A DNA stretch of 64,000 nt from NCBI RefSeq assembly GCF_900115815.1, contig NZ_FOXV01000006.1, positions 1 through 64,000 on the forward strand. Reading direction: 5' to 3'. Source of the DNA: Roseivivax halotolerans. GTDB lineage: Bacteria; Pseudomonadota; Alphaproteobacteria; Rhodobacterales; Rhodobacteraceae. Below are positions 7,019 through 14,964 of this stretch, piece by piece; position 1 is the first letter of the stretch; each line of letters begins with the position of its first letter. Below the pieces are notes generated by a model. It was not told the DNA's origin and searched no databases. It saw nothing but the letters and a program-made list of their open reading frames with translations. The translations under genes were made by a program, and so were the position numbers.

Positions 7019-8164
7019 CTATTCAGTGTCATTCACTGTGAGGTCTTCAAGGCGCAACGTTTCGCTTTTGATCGAGCGGATCTCAGATATCAAGCCCCGA
7101 AGCTCGCCAATAAGATGGGCTTGGGCCTGGTCCTGCAACTGCTCCTCCTCGTCAGCTTCCGGCTCAGGGGGCTGAAGATAGTCCATTTCGCCGCCCTTCT
7201 TGCTGAACTCAACGTATTTCTTCACCGCAGTCCGCAGGTGCGCATCATGCTCCTCAGCCAAGCCACCGGCACGGTTCTTCAGTTCGGCGATGATGTCATC
7301 GACAAGCGAACTTTCCCTCTTCTTGAGGTCCTCTCGCATCGACCTTTCGATTACTTCGTTCGAAATGCGCTTGTGGCGAAGGTCTTCGATGGCGTTTTGA
7401 ACCTTTAGGACATCGAGCACGACCCCAGACACCTTCTTGGACATGAACGCAAACGCAGAGATAAGCGCCATGCTCCCGGAGACGCAGACGATGATCGACC
7501 CCTTGGAGGCGCCTACGACCTTCATGTCATGTGGAGTTTCGTCGACAAGATGCCCGATACCACGCACAATGTCGTTCCAGTCTGCCGACCACTTTTTCAT
7601 GGCGGCAATGTTCTCGATCGAAGCATCCTGCCGAAACTGGATTCGCGCAATTGCGGTGTCGTCGTGGACCACATCCCCGGTCTGATCAGGCATGAAACCT
7701 GCTGCTTGCAGCGCAGTAGAGAGACTCTCCAGCATTCCGGTCACGCTTGTTACCTTATCCGCAGCAGTCTTCATTTCCGACGCAGAGGTTGCCGGGTCAT
7801 AGCCTGACTCGGTAACCACCCGCTCTACGAACTCAGCGCCACGGACACCAAGAAATTGCCCAACCCCGATCTTGTCCAGCTGCGCGACCTGCTGGAGGTT
7901 CAGTTCGGTCATGGGCAGAGCGTTGAGGCCTTCCACCAATTCATGGAGTTGTTCACGAACCGGCTGCTTCTGGTTCTGCGAGGCATTGTGCTGGAGCACG
8001 TTCTGGAGGTTCTTATACTGCTTCCCTACCCTCGGACCATTACTCCGATACCAGTCTACCAAGTCGAAGATTTCGGCAACTTCCATCCGCAGTTTCTCCA
8101 CTGGCGCAATTCGCATAATCAAATGAACCGATTGCACAATCCGAACTTCGGGGCATGGTTTCAA
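7019..8164 (-). CDS. Unknown protein with one membrane segment and coiled-coil tail
   Basis: A 381-residue protein not assigned to a family. The first 215 residues are soluble and mostly helical. A hydrophobic stretch at about 222-242 (GSIIVCVSGSMALISAF) is long enough for one membrane pass. It is followed by a basic helical region (about 250-330), an acidic Pro/Glu patch (about 340-355) and a final helix. The start at 8164 has a weak AGG upstream; an ATG at 8116 is an alternative. The flanking DNA is visibly AT-richer than the core genes, as expected for transferred cargo. It stands alone beside the integrase and before a GIY-YIG-like gene. The layout of soluble sensor, membrane anchor and coiled coil would suit a membrane-acting effector, but no motif proves it. 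Confidence 0.65.
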   Translation of the reverse strand: MKPCPEVRIVQSVHLIMRIAPVEKLRMEVAEIFDLVDWYRSNGPRVGKQYKNLQNVLQHNASQNQKQPVREQLHELVEGLNALPMTELNLQQVAQLDKIGVGQFLGVRGAEFVERVVTESGYDPATSASEMKTAADKVTSVTGMLESLSTALQAAGFMPDQTGDVVHDDTAIARIQFRQDASIENIAAMKKWSADWNDIVRGIGHLVDETPHDMKVVGASKGSIIVCVSGSMALISAFAFMSKKVSGVVLDVLKVQNAIEDLRHKRISNEVIERSMREDLKKRESSLVDDIIAELKNRAGGLAEEHDAHLRTAVKKYVEFSKKGGEMDYLQPPEPEADEEEQLQDQAQAHLIGELRGLISEIRSIKSETLRLEDLTVNDTE

Positions 8165-8304
8165 CCTACGAAACGCGAAGCTTGAGAAAAACTCACGGTG
8201 AGAGTTTGCTGGCGGTGAGCAGCTTTCGTCCTTTTGAACACCCGCTTAGTGCTTCGGTACAATGAAACGATCTATCTGGCTGGAGAGACAACATTTCGCG
8301 TTAG

Positions 8305-8324
8305 ATTTCGGTGTGATAGCTCAG
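8305..8324 (+). repeat. Right copy of an imperfect direct repeat
   Basis: A 20-base stretch (ATTTCGG, three differing bases, GATAGCTCAG core) matching 78-96. It lies in the 275-base gap between the membrane-protein gene and the GIY-YIG-like gene. The same gap also holds an 8-bp inverted repeat (8363-8370 with 8382-8389) without a T-run. Confidence 0.25.
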
Positions 8325-8439
8325 CGGTGCCGAGGCCGATGGACAGCATAGGTTTGGGTCCGGCCGTCTGCTGGAGATTCACAGACGGCGGCTATGGTCA
8401 GAGACGACCTGAACCGCGACTTCACCCCACCATCTCTAA

Positions 8440-9051
8440 TCATGTTTCTCCGAACATTCTTCGGGCGGCCGTGACTTCTGGACCCTGCTGACCGACCGGA
8501 CGGCTGTTAAAAATTCCATGGACGACAACGTTGCGTAAGTATTTCGTATCGCGTTGGTTCCGGCACTCAGGATTCTGCCGCAGTGCAACTCCAAAGAGCA
8601 TCTTTTCAACCCACTGGATCAACGGCTTGGCGCTCTTCCGGTTACGGCTGAAGTATCCTTCAGGCGTCAATAGTGGCATCAGAAACAAAATGGGCGTACC
8701 GCGATGCTCTCTGATTACAGCGTCATAGTGGTCGCGCTTATGCTTCTCGAGCACCTCGCGCCGAAATCCGCCCTTCGCCACGGTCATACCGATATACCAG
8801 GGCTTCATTGCATCGCCATGCCTGAGGCCGAATGCATAGCATCCGATCGCTCTCTCCAGCCCCTGAGATTCATAGTCATAGCGTGCGGATGCTTCCTGCA
8901 CCTGCTCCCAGAAGTCCGGCTGCTGCGAGGGTATTTTCATGTCAATCCGGGCCAAATCGAACGGGCCATATATGTCAAACCACAAGATCCAAGCACTCCA
9001 GATTTGGCGAACGTCGATGGTAGAAGCCACGAACTCGCGCGCGCAATACAA
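8440..9051 (-). CDS. Divergent stand-alone GIY-YIG-like nuclease
   Basis: Up to 203 residues. Numbering from the 9051 start, the segment GCYAF (70-74) followed by PWYIGMT (84-90) matches the two GIY and YIG strands. FRREVLEKHKRDHY (96-109) supplies the conserved Arg and His region. A Glu (E149, WVEKML) followed by Asn165 (CRNQRD) fits the catalytic Glu and the later Asn of this fold. I recall a family of about 200-residue bacterial proteins of this kind, opening with Y-G-P-F before the domain. That motif lies at 28-31 here, so a TTG start near 8985 (GGAG upstream) is also possible and the ATG at 8940 seems too short. It is an accessory gene without a visible partner and might restrict or process DNA. 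Confidence 0.6.
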   Translation of the reverse strand: MYCAREFVASTIDVRQIWSAWILWFDIYGPFDLARIDMKIPSQQPDFWEQVQEASARYDYESQGLERAIGCYAFGLRHGDAMKPWYIGMTVAKGGFRREVLEKHKRDHYDAVIREHRGTPILFLMPLLTPEGYFSRNRKSAKPLIQWVEKMLFGVALRQNPECRNQRDTKYLRNVVVHGIFNSRPVGQQGPEVTAARRMFGET

Positions 9052-9482
9052 ACGCCTGAAGCCAACAGGCCAGTCGAGACTGGGTGACTGAGACTGTTCA
9101 GAGCAGCCTCGCGTCGCCCCGTAGTGAACAATCGCAGTGGGTTGGGCATTTGTCCACGTATAGGCGTGAGGTGCTGCACCGTGGCTGAGTGTCCGCTTTT
9201 GGGGGAGCCAGCCCCATATTGCGGAAAATTGGTCTCTTGAAATGCCACTGTGGGCCGTGAGTGGCCGCAGTCAGATCTGTACGCGATAATTGTCCTCAGC
9301 GTGATTGTCCTGATGGATCTTTCGATGCGTGCTCGCCTGCTCCGCTCATGGATGCTTTGTGTCACTTCGCGGCTCGGCTATCTGCCACGCCCACCCGAGA
9401 CAGAAGAACGGCTGTCGAGGTGCAATCAACGCTTGAGCGAGGGGCGCTGCCCCTCGCGCTCCCCGGAGTATTTTTCGCCAGA
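9052..9482. other. Non-coding junction between accessory and core regions
   Basis: About 430 bases with no credible coding sequence. The left two thirds contain nothing recognisable. The right end carries one copy of the dispersed hairpin repeat described at 9437-9480. This stretch probably contains the boundary between transferred DNA on the left and core chromosome on the right, but no attachment site could be defined. Confidence 0.5.
9437..9480 (-). repeat. Dispersed hairpin/AAATAC intergenic repeat, copy 1
   Basis: A perfect 9-bp stem (9437-9445 with 9449-9457, loop GCT) is followed on the plus strand by CTCCCCGGAGTATTTTTCGCCA. Read from the adjacent minus-strand gene, the order is stop codon, GGCGAAAAATACTCCGGGG, then the hairpin. 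The same arrangement occurs at 58530-58572 and 62520-62573, and in the opposite orientation at 48687-48735. It probably acts as an mRNA 3' end or terminator. Confidence 0.7.
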
Positions 9483-9986
9483 TCATGAGCAAATCGAGGG
9501 CGCGAGATCGGCCGGTGTCAGGCGAAAGGCTTTGCCGAAACCGCCATTCAGATGTGCCTCCACCGGAGTGAAGCGCAGGAGCGAGAAATCCGAGAAGCCG
9601 ATATAGAGGCGGGCCTTGGGGTAATGCGCGAGATAGTGATCGGCGAGGGAGGCATGGTCGGGATCGCCGTGACGGATGAAGCTCGCGCGCGCCTGAAGCG
9701 TCAGGCGCGGATGGGTCAGCGGATCGCCTTTCGCGCCGGGCTGCCCGACCAGGAGCGAGCAACGCGGATCGCCCTTGAGGGCGCGGGTGTGGTGGGAGAG
9801 GTCCGAGACGAGAGCCAGCGGCAACCCGTCCGGCCCCGGCACGCAGCCGATCCGGGTCGCCATCGGGAAGGCCGTTTCGGGATCGAAAACCGCGAGCGCT
9901 GCGTATCGGGCGGCCTGGATCAACTCTCTGGCGAGGGTGCGCGCTTCGTCGTCGGTGGGCCTGATCGGATCTTGCGTGTCGGTCAT
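9483..9986 (-). CDS. HugZ-like/pyridoxamine 5'-phosphate oxidase-fold protein
   Basis: A 167-residue protein with the split-barrel flavin-binding fold of the pyridoxamine-phosphate oxidase superfamily. The opening helix LARELIQAARYAAL leads into PMATRIG, followed by LALVSDLSHHTRAL and a DPRCSLLVG strand. These match the HugZ/heme-utilization branch, whose members bind heme or flavin and have been linked to heme degradation. The C-terminal segment YIGFSDFSLLRFTPVEAHLNGGFG is also typical of this branch. No heme-transport genes are nearby, so the substrate here is not known. It sits 20 bases downstream of the outer-membrane protein gene and may be co-transcribed with it. Confidence 0.75.
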   Translation of the reverse strand: MTDTQDPIRPTDDEARTLARELIQAARYAALAVFDPETAFPMATRIGCVPGPDGLPLALVSDLSHHTRALKGDPRCSLLVGQPGAKGDPLTHPRLTLQARASFIRHGDPDHASLADHYLAHYPKARLYIGFSDFSLLRFTPVEAHLNGGFGKAFRLTPADLAPSICS

Positions 9987-10006
9987 GGCATGAAGCTAGG
10001 CGGTGC

Positions 10007-10666
10007 TCAGAACTCCGTCCAGAGGCCGAGCTTGAGACCCATGCTGGTATCGCCAAGAACGCCGTAGCTTACACCGAGCTCGAGATCGAAGCGCTTGCCG
10101 AGCGGCGTCGTCACCGATGGCACGATTCGCAGGAAGGCCTCGTCGCCGGTCTGCTGCCCGGTCTGGAACTGGACCATCGCGCGCCGTGCGCCAAGGTTCA
10201 TTCCCAGAGTGAGATCGAGCTTCGCGTCGGCATTGCCCGTCTCCGGAAACAGCTCAGCCGCGAAATCCGCTGCCGCCCATCCCCGCGCCACGCCTTTGCC
10301 CAAGGACAATCCCGGGCGGATCACGGTCTTGCCCTCGATCTGGCCGATGCCGAGTTCTGGTGCAATCTGCATGCCGAGCCGTTCGCCAAGCGGGTATCTC
10401 ACGAAGGCGACGACCTTGGTGCCGCCCGAGACCGAACGGCCGAGATCGAGCCCGACCGTCCAGCGATCCGTCAGACCGTACTCGAGATAAAGCGTGTCGT
10501 AGCGCGCGGTGGGCGCGTAGCTGACCCATGTCGTGTAATCCTGCGCCCAGGACAGGTACGAGGTCGCCGAGGCAAAGCCGGTGCCTTTCTCGCGCGGCCA
10601 GGCACCTGCCGCGGCCAGGCCAGGCAAGAGCAGCGACAGAGCAAGGGCGAGACACACGCGGATCAT
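10007..10666 (-). CDS. Predicted outer-membrane beta-barrel protein
   Basis: A 219-residue protein with a signal peptide (about 1-20, ending LAAAGA). The mature chain consists of alternating hydrophobic and polar strands (YDTLYLEYGLTDRWTVGLDLG and similar) and ends in Trp-Thr-Glu-Phe, with the C-terminal aromatic typical of outer-membrane barrels. About eight to ten strands are plausible. No specific transporter or enzyme family is recognised. It lies divergent from the ParA operon across 145 bases and upstream of the HugZ-like gene. Confidence 0.6.
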   Translation of the reverse strand: MIRVCLALALSLLLPGLAAAGAWPREKGTGFASATSYLSWAQDYTTWVSYAPTARYDTLYLEYGLTDRWTVGLDLGRSVSGGTKVVAFVRYPLGERLGMQIAPELGIGQIEGKTVIRPGLSLGKGVARGWAAADFAAELFPETGNADAKLDLTLGMNLGARRAMVQFQTGQQTGDEAFLRIVPSVTTPLGKRFDLELGVSYGVLGDTSMGLKLGLWTEF

Positions 10667-10811
10667 GTCTGCGAGCTATCCCGCGTTAAGGTTAATGAGC
10701 TGTTAAACACGCAGGTTCGACCCAATCGACGCAGGCGAATTGGCGTGGCGTGGTCATTTCCATGCTGCAGGTGCAAAATGCGCCCGCGTCAGGCAAGAGG
10801 GGCGATTCGCG

Positions 10812-11453
10812 ATGACCGGCTCGATCATTACCGTAGCTCAGCAAAAAGGCGGCTCGGGCAAGACGACGCTGGCCGCCAATCTCGCGGTCGGGTTCTTGCG
10901 TCAGGGAAAGACCGTGGCGCTGGTCGATACCGACCCGCAAGGCAGCCTCGGGCGCTGGTTCATGACGCGCGTCGAGGAACACCCGGACGCCACGGTCGGC
11001 CTCGATTTCGCGACCTCTTCCGCCTGGGGGATCACCTACGAGACCCGGAAGCTGGCGGGCGCCTGCGACATCGTCATCGTCGACACTCCGCCGAAGGCCG
11101 ACAGCGATCTGCGACCCGCGCTTCGGGTGGCGGACCTTGTCGTCGTGCCCGTGGCGATGAGCCATGTGGATCTCTGGGCGACAGAAGGCGTGCTGGATCT
11201 CGCGAGGCGCGAGGAGAAGGACGCGCTTGTCGTGATGAACCGCACCCGTGCGCGCACGCGTCTTGCGGGCGAAGTGGCGGAAGCGGCGGCACGGCTGGAG
11301 GCCACCATCGCCGAGACGCAGATTGCCAATCGCACGATCTATGCCGAAGCGATGGGCAAGGGATTGTCCGGGGCCGAGGGTCGCAAGACACCTGCGCGCG
11401 CCGAGGTCGACGCGCTGTCGCAAGAGGTGGCGGATCGGCTGGCAAAGGGGTAG
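10812..11453 (+). CDS. Orphan ParA/Soj-type P-loop ATPase
   Basis: A 213-residue ParA-family ATPase. The deviant Walker A is QKGGSGKTT (residues 11-19, with the signature Lys12), the Walker A' region is LVDTDPQGS, and Walker B is IVIVDTPPK. Proteins of this class form ATP-dependent dimers on DNA or membranes and position plasmids, chromosomes or protein complexes. No parB gene or centromere-like repeats are visible, so it is not a standard partition pair. It is followed by a kinase-like gene and zapE on the same strand, which suggests a role in cell-division or polar positioning, by context only. The ATG at 10812 is preferred because the Walker A begins 10 residues later, as usual. Confidence 0.85.
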   Translation: MTGSIITVAQQKGGSGKTTLAANLAVGFLRQGKTVALVDTDPQGSLGRWFMTRVEEHPDATVGLDFATSSAWGITYETRKLAGACDIVIVDTPPKADSDLRPALRVADLVVVPVAMSHVDLWATEGVLDLARREEKDALVVMNRTRARTRLAGEVAEAAARLEATIAETQIANRTIYAEAMGKGLSGAEGRKTPARAEVDALSQEVADRLAKG

Positions 11454-11487
11454 ACCGGAGGGCACACCGCCCGAGACCGGAGAGATC

Positions 11488-12333
11488 ATGACCGACCTCG
11501 CTGCCCTTGCCGACCTCATTCGATCCGACACCGAGACCCGTGGCAGGGCGATCTCGCGGCTGGGCTATTTCTGCGCGCCGTTCCAGCCCCCAGAGGGTCC
11601 GTTCTCGGACAAGGTCATCAAGGTCTATCGTGGCGCGGCCAAGCCGGCGGAGCTGACACGCCTTGCAGAGGCGCATGACGATTACGTTCGGGTGCTGACC
11701 GAGTGCGGCGTCACGCTGCCTGAGACCGAGTTCCATCTCGTCGATCTCGGAGGGTCCACAAGAACGCCGGTCATCGTTCAGGAGGCGTTGCCTCTCAGCA
11801 GCCTGATGCGGCCGCGGATGCGCGAGGACAGCAAGGAAGAGACGCTGGCAATGATGCAGGCCGCAGGCGAGGTCATCGCGTCCTTCTGGACCGAGGCGCA
11901 GCGGGTGAAGACGCGCGTCGGCTTCCATCCCTCGATCCGCAATTTCGCGATCAGGGACGGCCGCGCGGTCTTTTTCGACACCTTCCCGCCGCTCATCCAC
12001 TACAGCCGCGAGGAGATGGGCAAGCTGCTGCTGCAATTCTCCGAGAAGCGGATGATGCGACTTGTCGGGCCAATGATGCAGAAGCGTGTGACGGGTATCC
12101 AGGACGAATGGTATTCGCCGCCCGAGACACTTGTCGGGCTCGTCGGCTCGGCCTGCCGTCTGCGGCCCGAATTCGCCGAGGATTACCTCGAATGGGGACG
12201 GCTCTTCGCGCGCTCGCACATGCCACGCTGGGCTGAGCCCGCGATCGAAGGCCTGGACGGGCCGCCGCAGCTTCCGGGCTACTGGACGGGGTTCCGCAAG
12301 CTTCTTGGCCTTCAGGGCGAGCCGAATGTCTGA
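11488..12333 (+). CDS. Kinase-like (APH-fold-like) protein of unknown function
   Basis: A 281-residue protein. The ATG at 11488 is preceded by GGAGAG and starts 34 bases after the ParA gene. KVIKVYRG (42-49) resembles the beta-3 ATP-lysine strand. A hinge-like VIVQEALPL (about 96-104) follows. FHPSIRNFAIRDGRAVFFD (146-164) resembles the H-x-x-x-x-N and D catalytic elements of aminoglycoside-phosphotransferase and kinase-like proteins, with His147, Asn152 and Asp164. I think this corresponds to the DUF6206 family, but that is from memory. Substrate and activity are unknown. Its place between an orphan ParA and zapE, with an 8-base overlap into zapE, argues for a shared function. Confidence 0.5.
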   Translation: MTDLAALADLIRSDTETRGRAISRLGYFCAPFQPPEGPFSDKVIKVYRGAAKPAELTRLAEAHDDYVRVLTECGVTLPETEFHLVDLGGSTRTPVIVQEALPLSSLMRPRMREDSKEETLAMMQAAGEVIASFWTEAQRVKTRVGFHPSIRNFAIRDGRAVFFDTFPPLIHYSREEMGKLLLQFSEKRMMRLVGPMMQKRVTGIQDEWYSPPETLVGLVGSACRLRPEFAEDYLEWGRLFARSHMPRWAEPAIEGLDGPPQLPGYWTGFRKLLGLQGEPNV

Positions 12334-13390
12334 GCCCCTCTCTGCGCTTTACGAGGCGCGGGTGGCGGCTGGCAGCATCGAGGACGACCCCGCACAACGT
12401 GCCATCCTGCCCGAGTTCGACCGGATCGCCGAAGCGGTGAACGCGCCGCAAAAACGGGGGTTCTTCCGAAAGGCACCGCCGCCGCCCAAGGGTCTATATA
12501 TCTGGGGCGGGGTCGGGCGCGGGAAGTCGATGCTCATGGATCTCTTCGTTGAAAGCCTCGATGTGCCCGCCCGCCGCGTGCATTTCCATGCCTTCATGCA
12601 GGAGGTGCAGGACGCGGTGCATCGCGAACGGAAGGCGGGCACCGAAGATCCGATCAAGCCGGTGGCCAAGGCCGTCTCCGACAGCGTGAAGGTCTTCGCC
12701 TTCGACGAGATGCAGATCACCGACATCGCCGACGCGATGATCGTCGGGCGGCTCTTCGAGCGGCTTTTCGAAGCGGGCTGCGTTGTCGTCACGACCTCCA
12801 ACCGCGTCCCTGACGATCTTTACAAGGACGGGCTCAATCGCGAGCTGTTCCTGCCCTTCATCGCGCTTTTGAAAGAGTGGATGGTCATCCATGAACTCGC
12901 GGCCGAGAAGGATTATCGGCAAGACCGGATCGCCGGGAGCGAGAGCTATTTCACGCCTGCCAACGCCGAGGCGCGAACCGCCATCGACACCCTGTGGCAG
13001 CGTCTGTCAGGCGGGCAGGAGGAGCCTCTGACCCTGACGGTGAAAGGCCGCCAGATCGAGCTGCCACGCTATTCGGGCGGGGCCGCGCGCGTGCCGTTCT
13101 ACGAGCTGTGCGGCAAACCTCTGGGACCGGCGGATTACCTCAAGCTCGCCGAAACGGTGCGGGTCTTGATCCTCGAGAACGTGCCGCAGCTCGGCCGGTC
13201 GAACTTCAACGAGGCTAAGCGCTTCGTGACGCTGATCGACACGCTTTACGAGGCGGGAACGCAGCTGATCGTCTCGGCGGCCGCTGAGCCGGAATATCTC
13301 TATGTCGAGGGGCCGGGTGCGTTCGAATTCGAAAGGACGGCGAGCCGTCTGCGCGAGATGCAGTCAGAGGGGTGGGGCGCGAAGGCGTGA
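12326..13390 (+). CDS. zapE: Cell division protein ZapE (AFG1-family ATPase)
   Basis: A 354-residue AAA-type ATPase of the AFG1/LACE1/ZapE family. Walker A is GGVGRGKS (61-68) and Walker B is VFAFDEMQ (about 123-130), followed by the family stretch ITDIADAMIVGRLF. A sensor-1 Thr-Ser-Asn (TTSNRVP) follows. The C-terminal half includes LGRSNFNEAKRF, conserved in the family. In Escherichia coli ZapE acts at the Z-ring during late division, and the mitochondrial homologue is a protein quality-control ATPase. The start overlaps the previous gene (ATGTCTGA), so the two are translationally coupled. In other alphaproteobacteria the gene often lies near sdh or mdh; here it lies with a ParA-type ATPase. 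Confidence 0.9.
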   Translation: MSEPLSALYEARVAAGSIEDDPAQRAILPEFDRIAEAVNAPQKRGFFRKAPPPPKGLYIWGGVGRGKSMLMDLFVESLDVPARRVHFHAFMQEVQDAVHRERKAGTEDPIKPVAKAVSDSVKVFAFDEMQITDIADAMIVGRLFERLFEAGCVVVTTSNRVPDDLYKDGLNRELFLPFIALLKEWMVIHELAAEKDYRQDRIAGSESYFTPANAEARTAIDTLWQRLSGGQEEPLTLTVKGRQIELPRYSGGAARVPFYELCGKPLGPADYLKLAETVRVLILENVPQLGRSNFNEAKRFVTLIDTLYEAGTQLIVSAAAEPEYLYVEGPGAFEFERTASRLREMQSEGWGAKA

Positions 13391-13417
13391 CAAAAAAAGG
13401 GGCCCCGAAGGACCCCT
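13391..13417 (-). terminator. Hairpin with minus-strand T-run between zapE and folC
   Basis: An 8-bp stem with one mismatch (13398-13405 with 13410-13417, loop CGAA) lies directly after the zapE stop codon. On the plus strand it is preceded by seven A residues, so on the minus strand it ends in a T-run. It would terminate leftward transcripts from accD-folC, although folC ends 270 bases away. It may also stop the zapE transcript. Confidence 0.6.
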
Positions 13418-13689
13418 GAAATATTCTGTCTGCTGCTGCTCGATCCGGCTTTTATGCGCCTGTTTTGTCGTCTTTCGCCCGATGACGCGGTGCTGGTGCC
13501 GGGCAATAGCCGGCAGCTCGCGCAACGCGGTCATCGCATGGGCGATGTCCCTCGTGCCGTGGTCTGGTTTCGGTCGTTTTCGGCAAGATATTGACCGAAT
13601 CATACGTGACGAACGGATGGTGCGTCAACATATAGTATGGCCATCAAGCACTCGCGGTGGACTTTTTCCGTGCCGCAACGGGTGGCGTG
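13418..13689. other. Intergenic region downstream of folC
   Basis: No recognised gene. A plus-strand ORF of 46 codons (13454-13594, starting MRLFCRLSPDDAV) reads with core-like codon choice but has no clear ribosome-binding site and no known relatives that I can name. I do not call it as a gene. Confidence 0.4.
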
Positions 13690-14964
13690 TCAGCCGTTCT
13701 CGCGCAGCACCCATCCAGCCAGGTACAGAGAGCCGCAGATCAGGATGCGAGCATGCGGGGCATCGGCGACGATCCCCTCGACGGCTGAAAGCGGCGAGGC
13801 AGCCGTCCGCGCGGCAAGGCCCGCATCGCGGGCGCATTCCGCCGTCTCTTCCGCCGAGAGCGTGTTCGCTTCGCTGGGGATCGATACGGCGCTGAGGCCG
13901 CGCACCTGACCCTCGAACGCACGCAGATAGCCGCGCACGTCCTTCGTGTTCAGCATTCCGCAGACCATGTAGGTGGGCCTCTCCGGCAGATCGCCGAGAT
14001 GCGCCGCAAGCGCGACGCCCGCCGCTGGGTTGTGACCGCCATCAAGCCAAAGCTCGGCCGCGCCCGCGGCCTCGACAAGCGGCCCATGCCGTAGGCGTTG
14101 CATTCGGGCAGGCCATTCGGCGCGCGTGACCGCCGCCTCGCAGGCCGCCTCCTCCGCGCCGAGGTGCCGGAGCGCCGCCAGCGCTGCGCCTGCGTTGTCG
14201 AGCTGGTGCCGTCCCGGCAGGTTGGGCTTCGGCAGATCCAGGAGACCTTGCTCGTCCTGGAAGACGAGGCGGTCATGCTCTTCGTTCACATGCCAATGCT
14301 GGCCTTGGGCGATAAGCGGTGCACCGAGCGCCGCCGCGCGCGCTTCGATCACTTCGAGCGCTGCCTCCTCCTGCGGGCCCACGACGCATGGCGTGCCGCG
14401 CTTCAGGATGCCCGCCTTCTCGCCAGCGATCTTGGCGAGCGTGTCGCCGAGATAGCTTTCGTGGTCCATCGCCACCGGCGTGATGATCGTCAGGGCGGGG
14501 TGCTCGACCACGTTGGTCGCATCGAGCCGCCCCCCGAGCCCTGTCTCTAGAAGGAGGTAGTCCGCCGGAATACGGCTGAACGCCAACAGCGCCGCGCAGG
14601 TCGTGATCTCGAAATAGGTGATCGGGTCAGAGCCGTTGATCGCATAGACCTCGTCGAGCAGCACCGCGAGATCGGCTTCCGAGATCAGGTCTCCGGCGAG
14701 CCGGATCCGCTCGTGGAACCGGGCAAGATGCGGCGAGGTATAGGCGTGGACGCGGTTGCCCTGCGCCTCGAGCCCGGCGCGGATCATCGCCTGGGTGGAG
14801 CCTTTCCCGTTCGTGCCCGCCAGGTGGATGACCTTGGGCAACGACCGCTCGGGATGGCCGAGCTTTTCAAGAAGCTGCCAGACCCGATCCAGCGTTAGGT
14901 CGATGTATTTCGGGTGCAGGGCCATCATCCGCATGAGGATGTGGTCCGACGTGTTCCCGTTCAT
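13690..14964 (-). CDS. folC: Bifunctional dihydrofolate/folylpolyglutamate synthase FolC
   Basis: A 424-residue enzyme of the Mur-ligase fold. It adds Glu to dihydropteroate (dihydrofolate synthase) and extends the glutamate tail of folates. The ATP-binding loop [11 protein letters not shown] lies at about 47-57, followed by the [11 protein letters not shown] segment (about 77-87). A central [13 protein letters not shown] and the C-terminal LDGGHNPAA (the Mur-ligase D-G-A-H-N-P motif) complete the family set. The ATG overlaps the accD stop (ATGA), the common accD-folC order. The first Met is kept because of this coupling, although Met11 is possible. It works in the same pathway as folK further along the window. 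Confidence 0.95.
   Translation of the reverse strand: MNGNTSDHILMRMMALHPKYIDLTLDRVWQLLEKLGHPERSLPKVIHLAGTNGKGSTQAMIRAGLEAQGNRVHAYTSPHLARFHERIRLAGDLISEADLAVLLDEVYAINGSDPITYFEITTCAALLAFSRIPADYLLLETGLGGRLDATNVVEHPALTIITPVAMDHESYLGDTLAKIAGEKAGILKRGTPCVVGPQEEAALEVIEARAAALGAPLIAQGQHWHVNEEHDRLVFQDEQGLLDLPKPNLPGRHQLDNAGAALAALRHLGAEEAACEAAVTRAEWPARMQRLRHGPLVEAAGAAELWLDGGHNPAAGVALAAHLGDLPERPTYMVCGMLNTKDVRGYLRAFEGQVRGLSAVSIPSEANTLSAEETAECARDAGLAARTAASPLSAVEGIVADAPHARILICGSLYLAGWVLRENG

Noticed and set aside
8311-8390. Second tRNA-like segment with TAGCTCAG and an inverted repeat
   Set aside because: The only good stem is 8 bp around an 11-base loop and no cloverleaf or CCA-proximal pairing can be drawn.
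10812-11453. ParA as evidence for a plasmid origin of the window
   Set aside because: No parB, rep gene or iterons are nearby, and the flanks are core chromosomal genes, so an orphan chromosomal ParA is the better reading.
13454-13594. A 46-codon plus-strand ORF between zapE and folC
   Set aside because: It has reasonable codon choice but no ribosome-binding site, no known relative and sits beyond a hairpin; support is too weak to call a gene.
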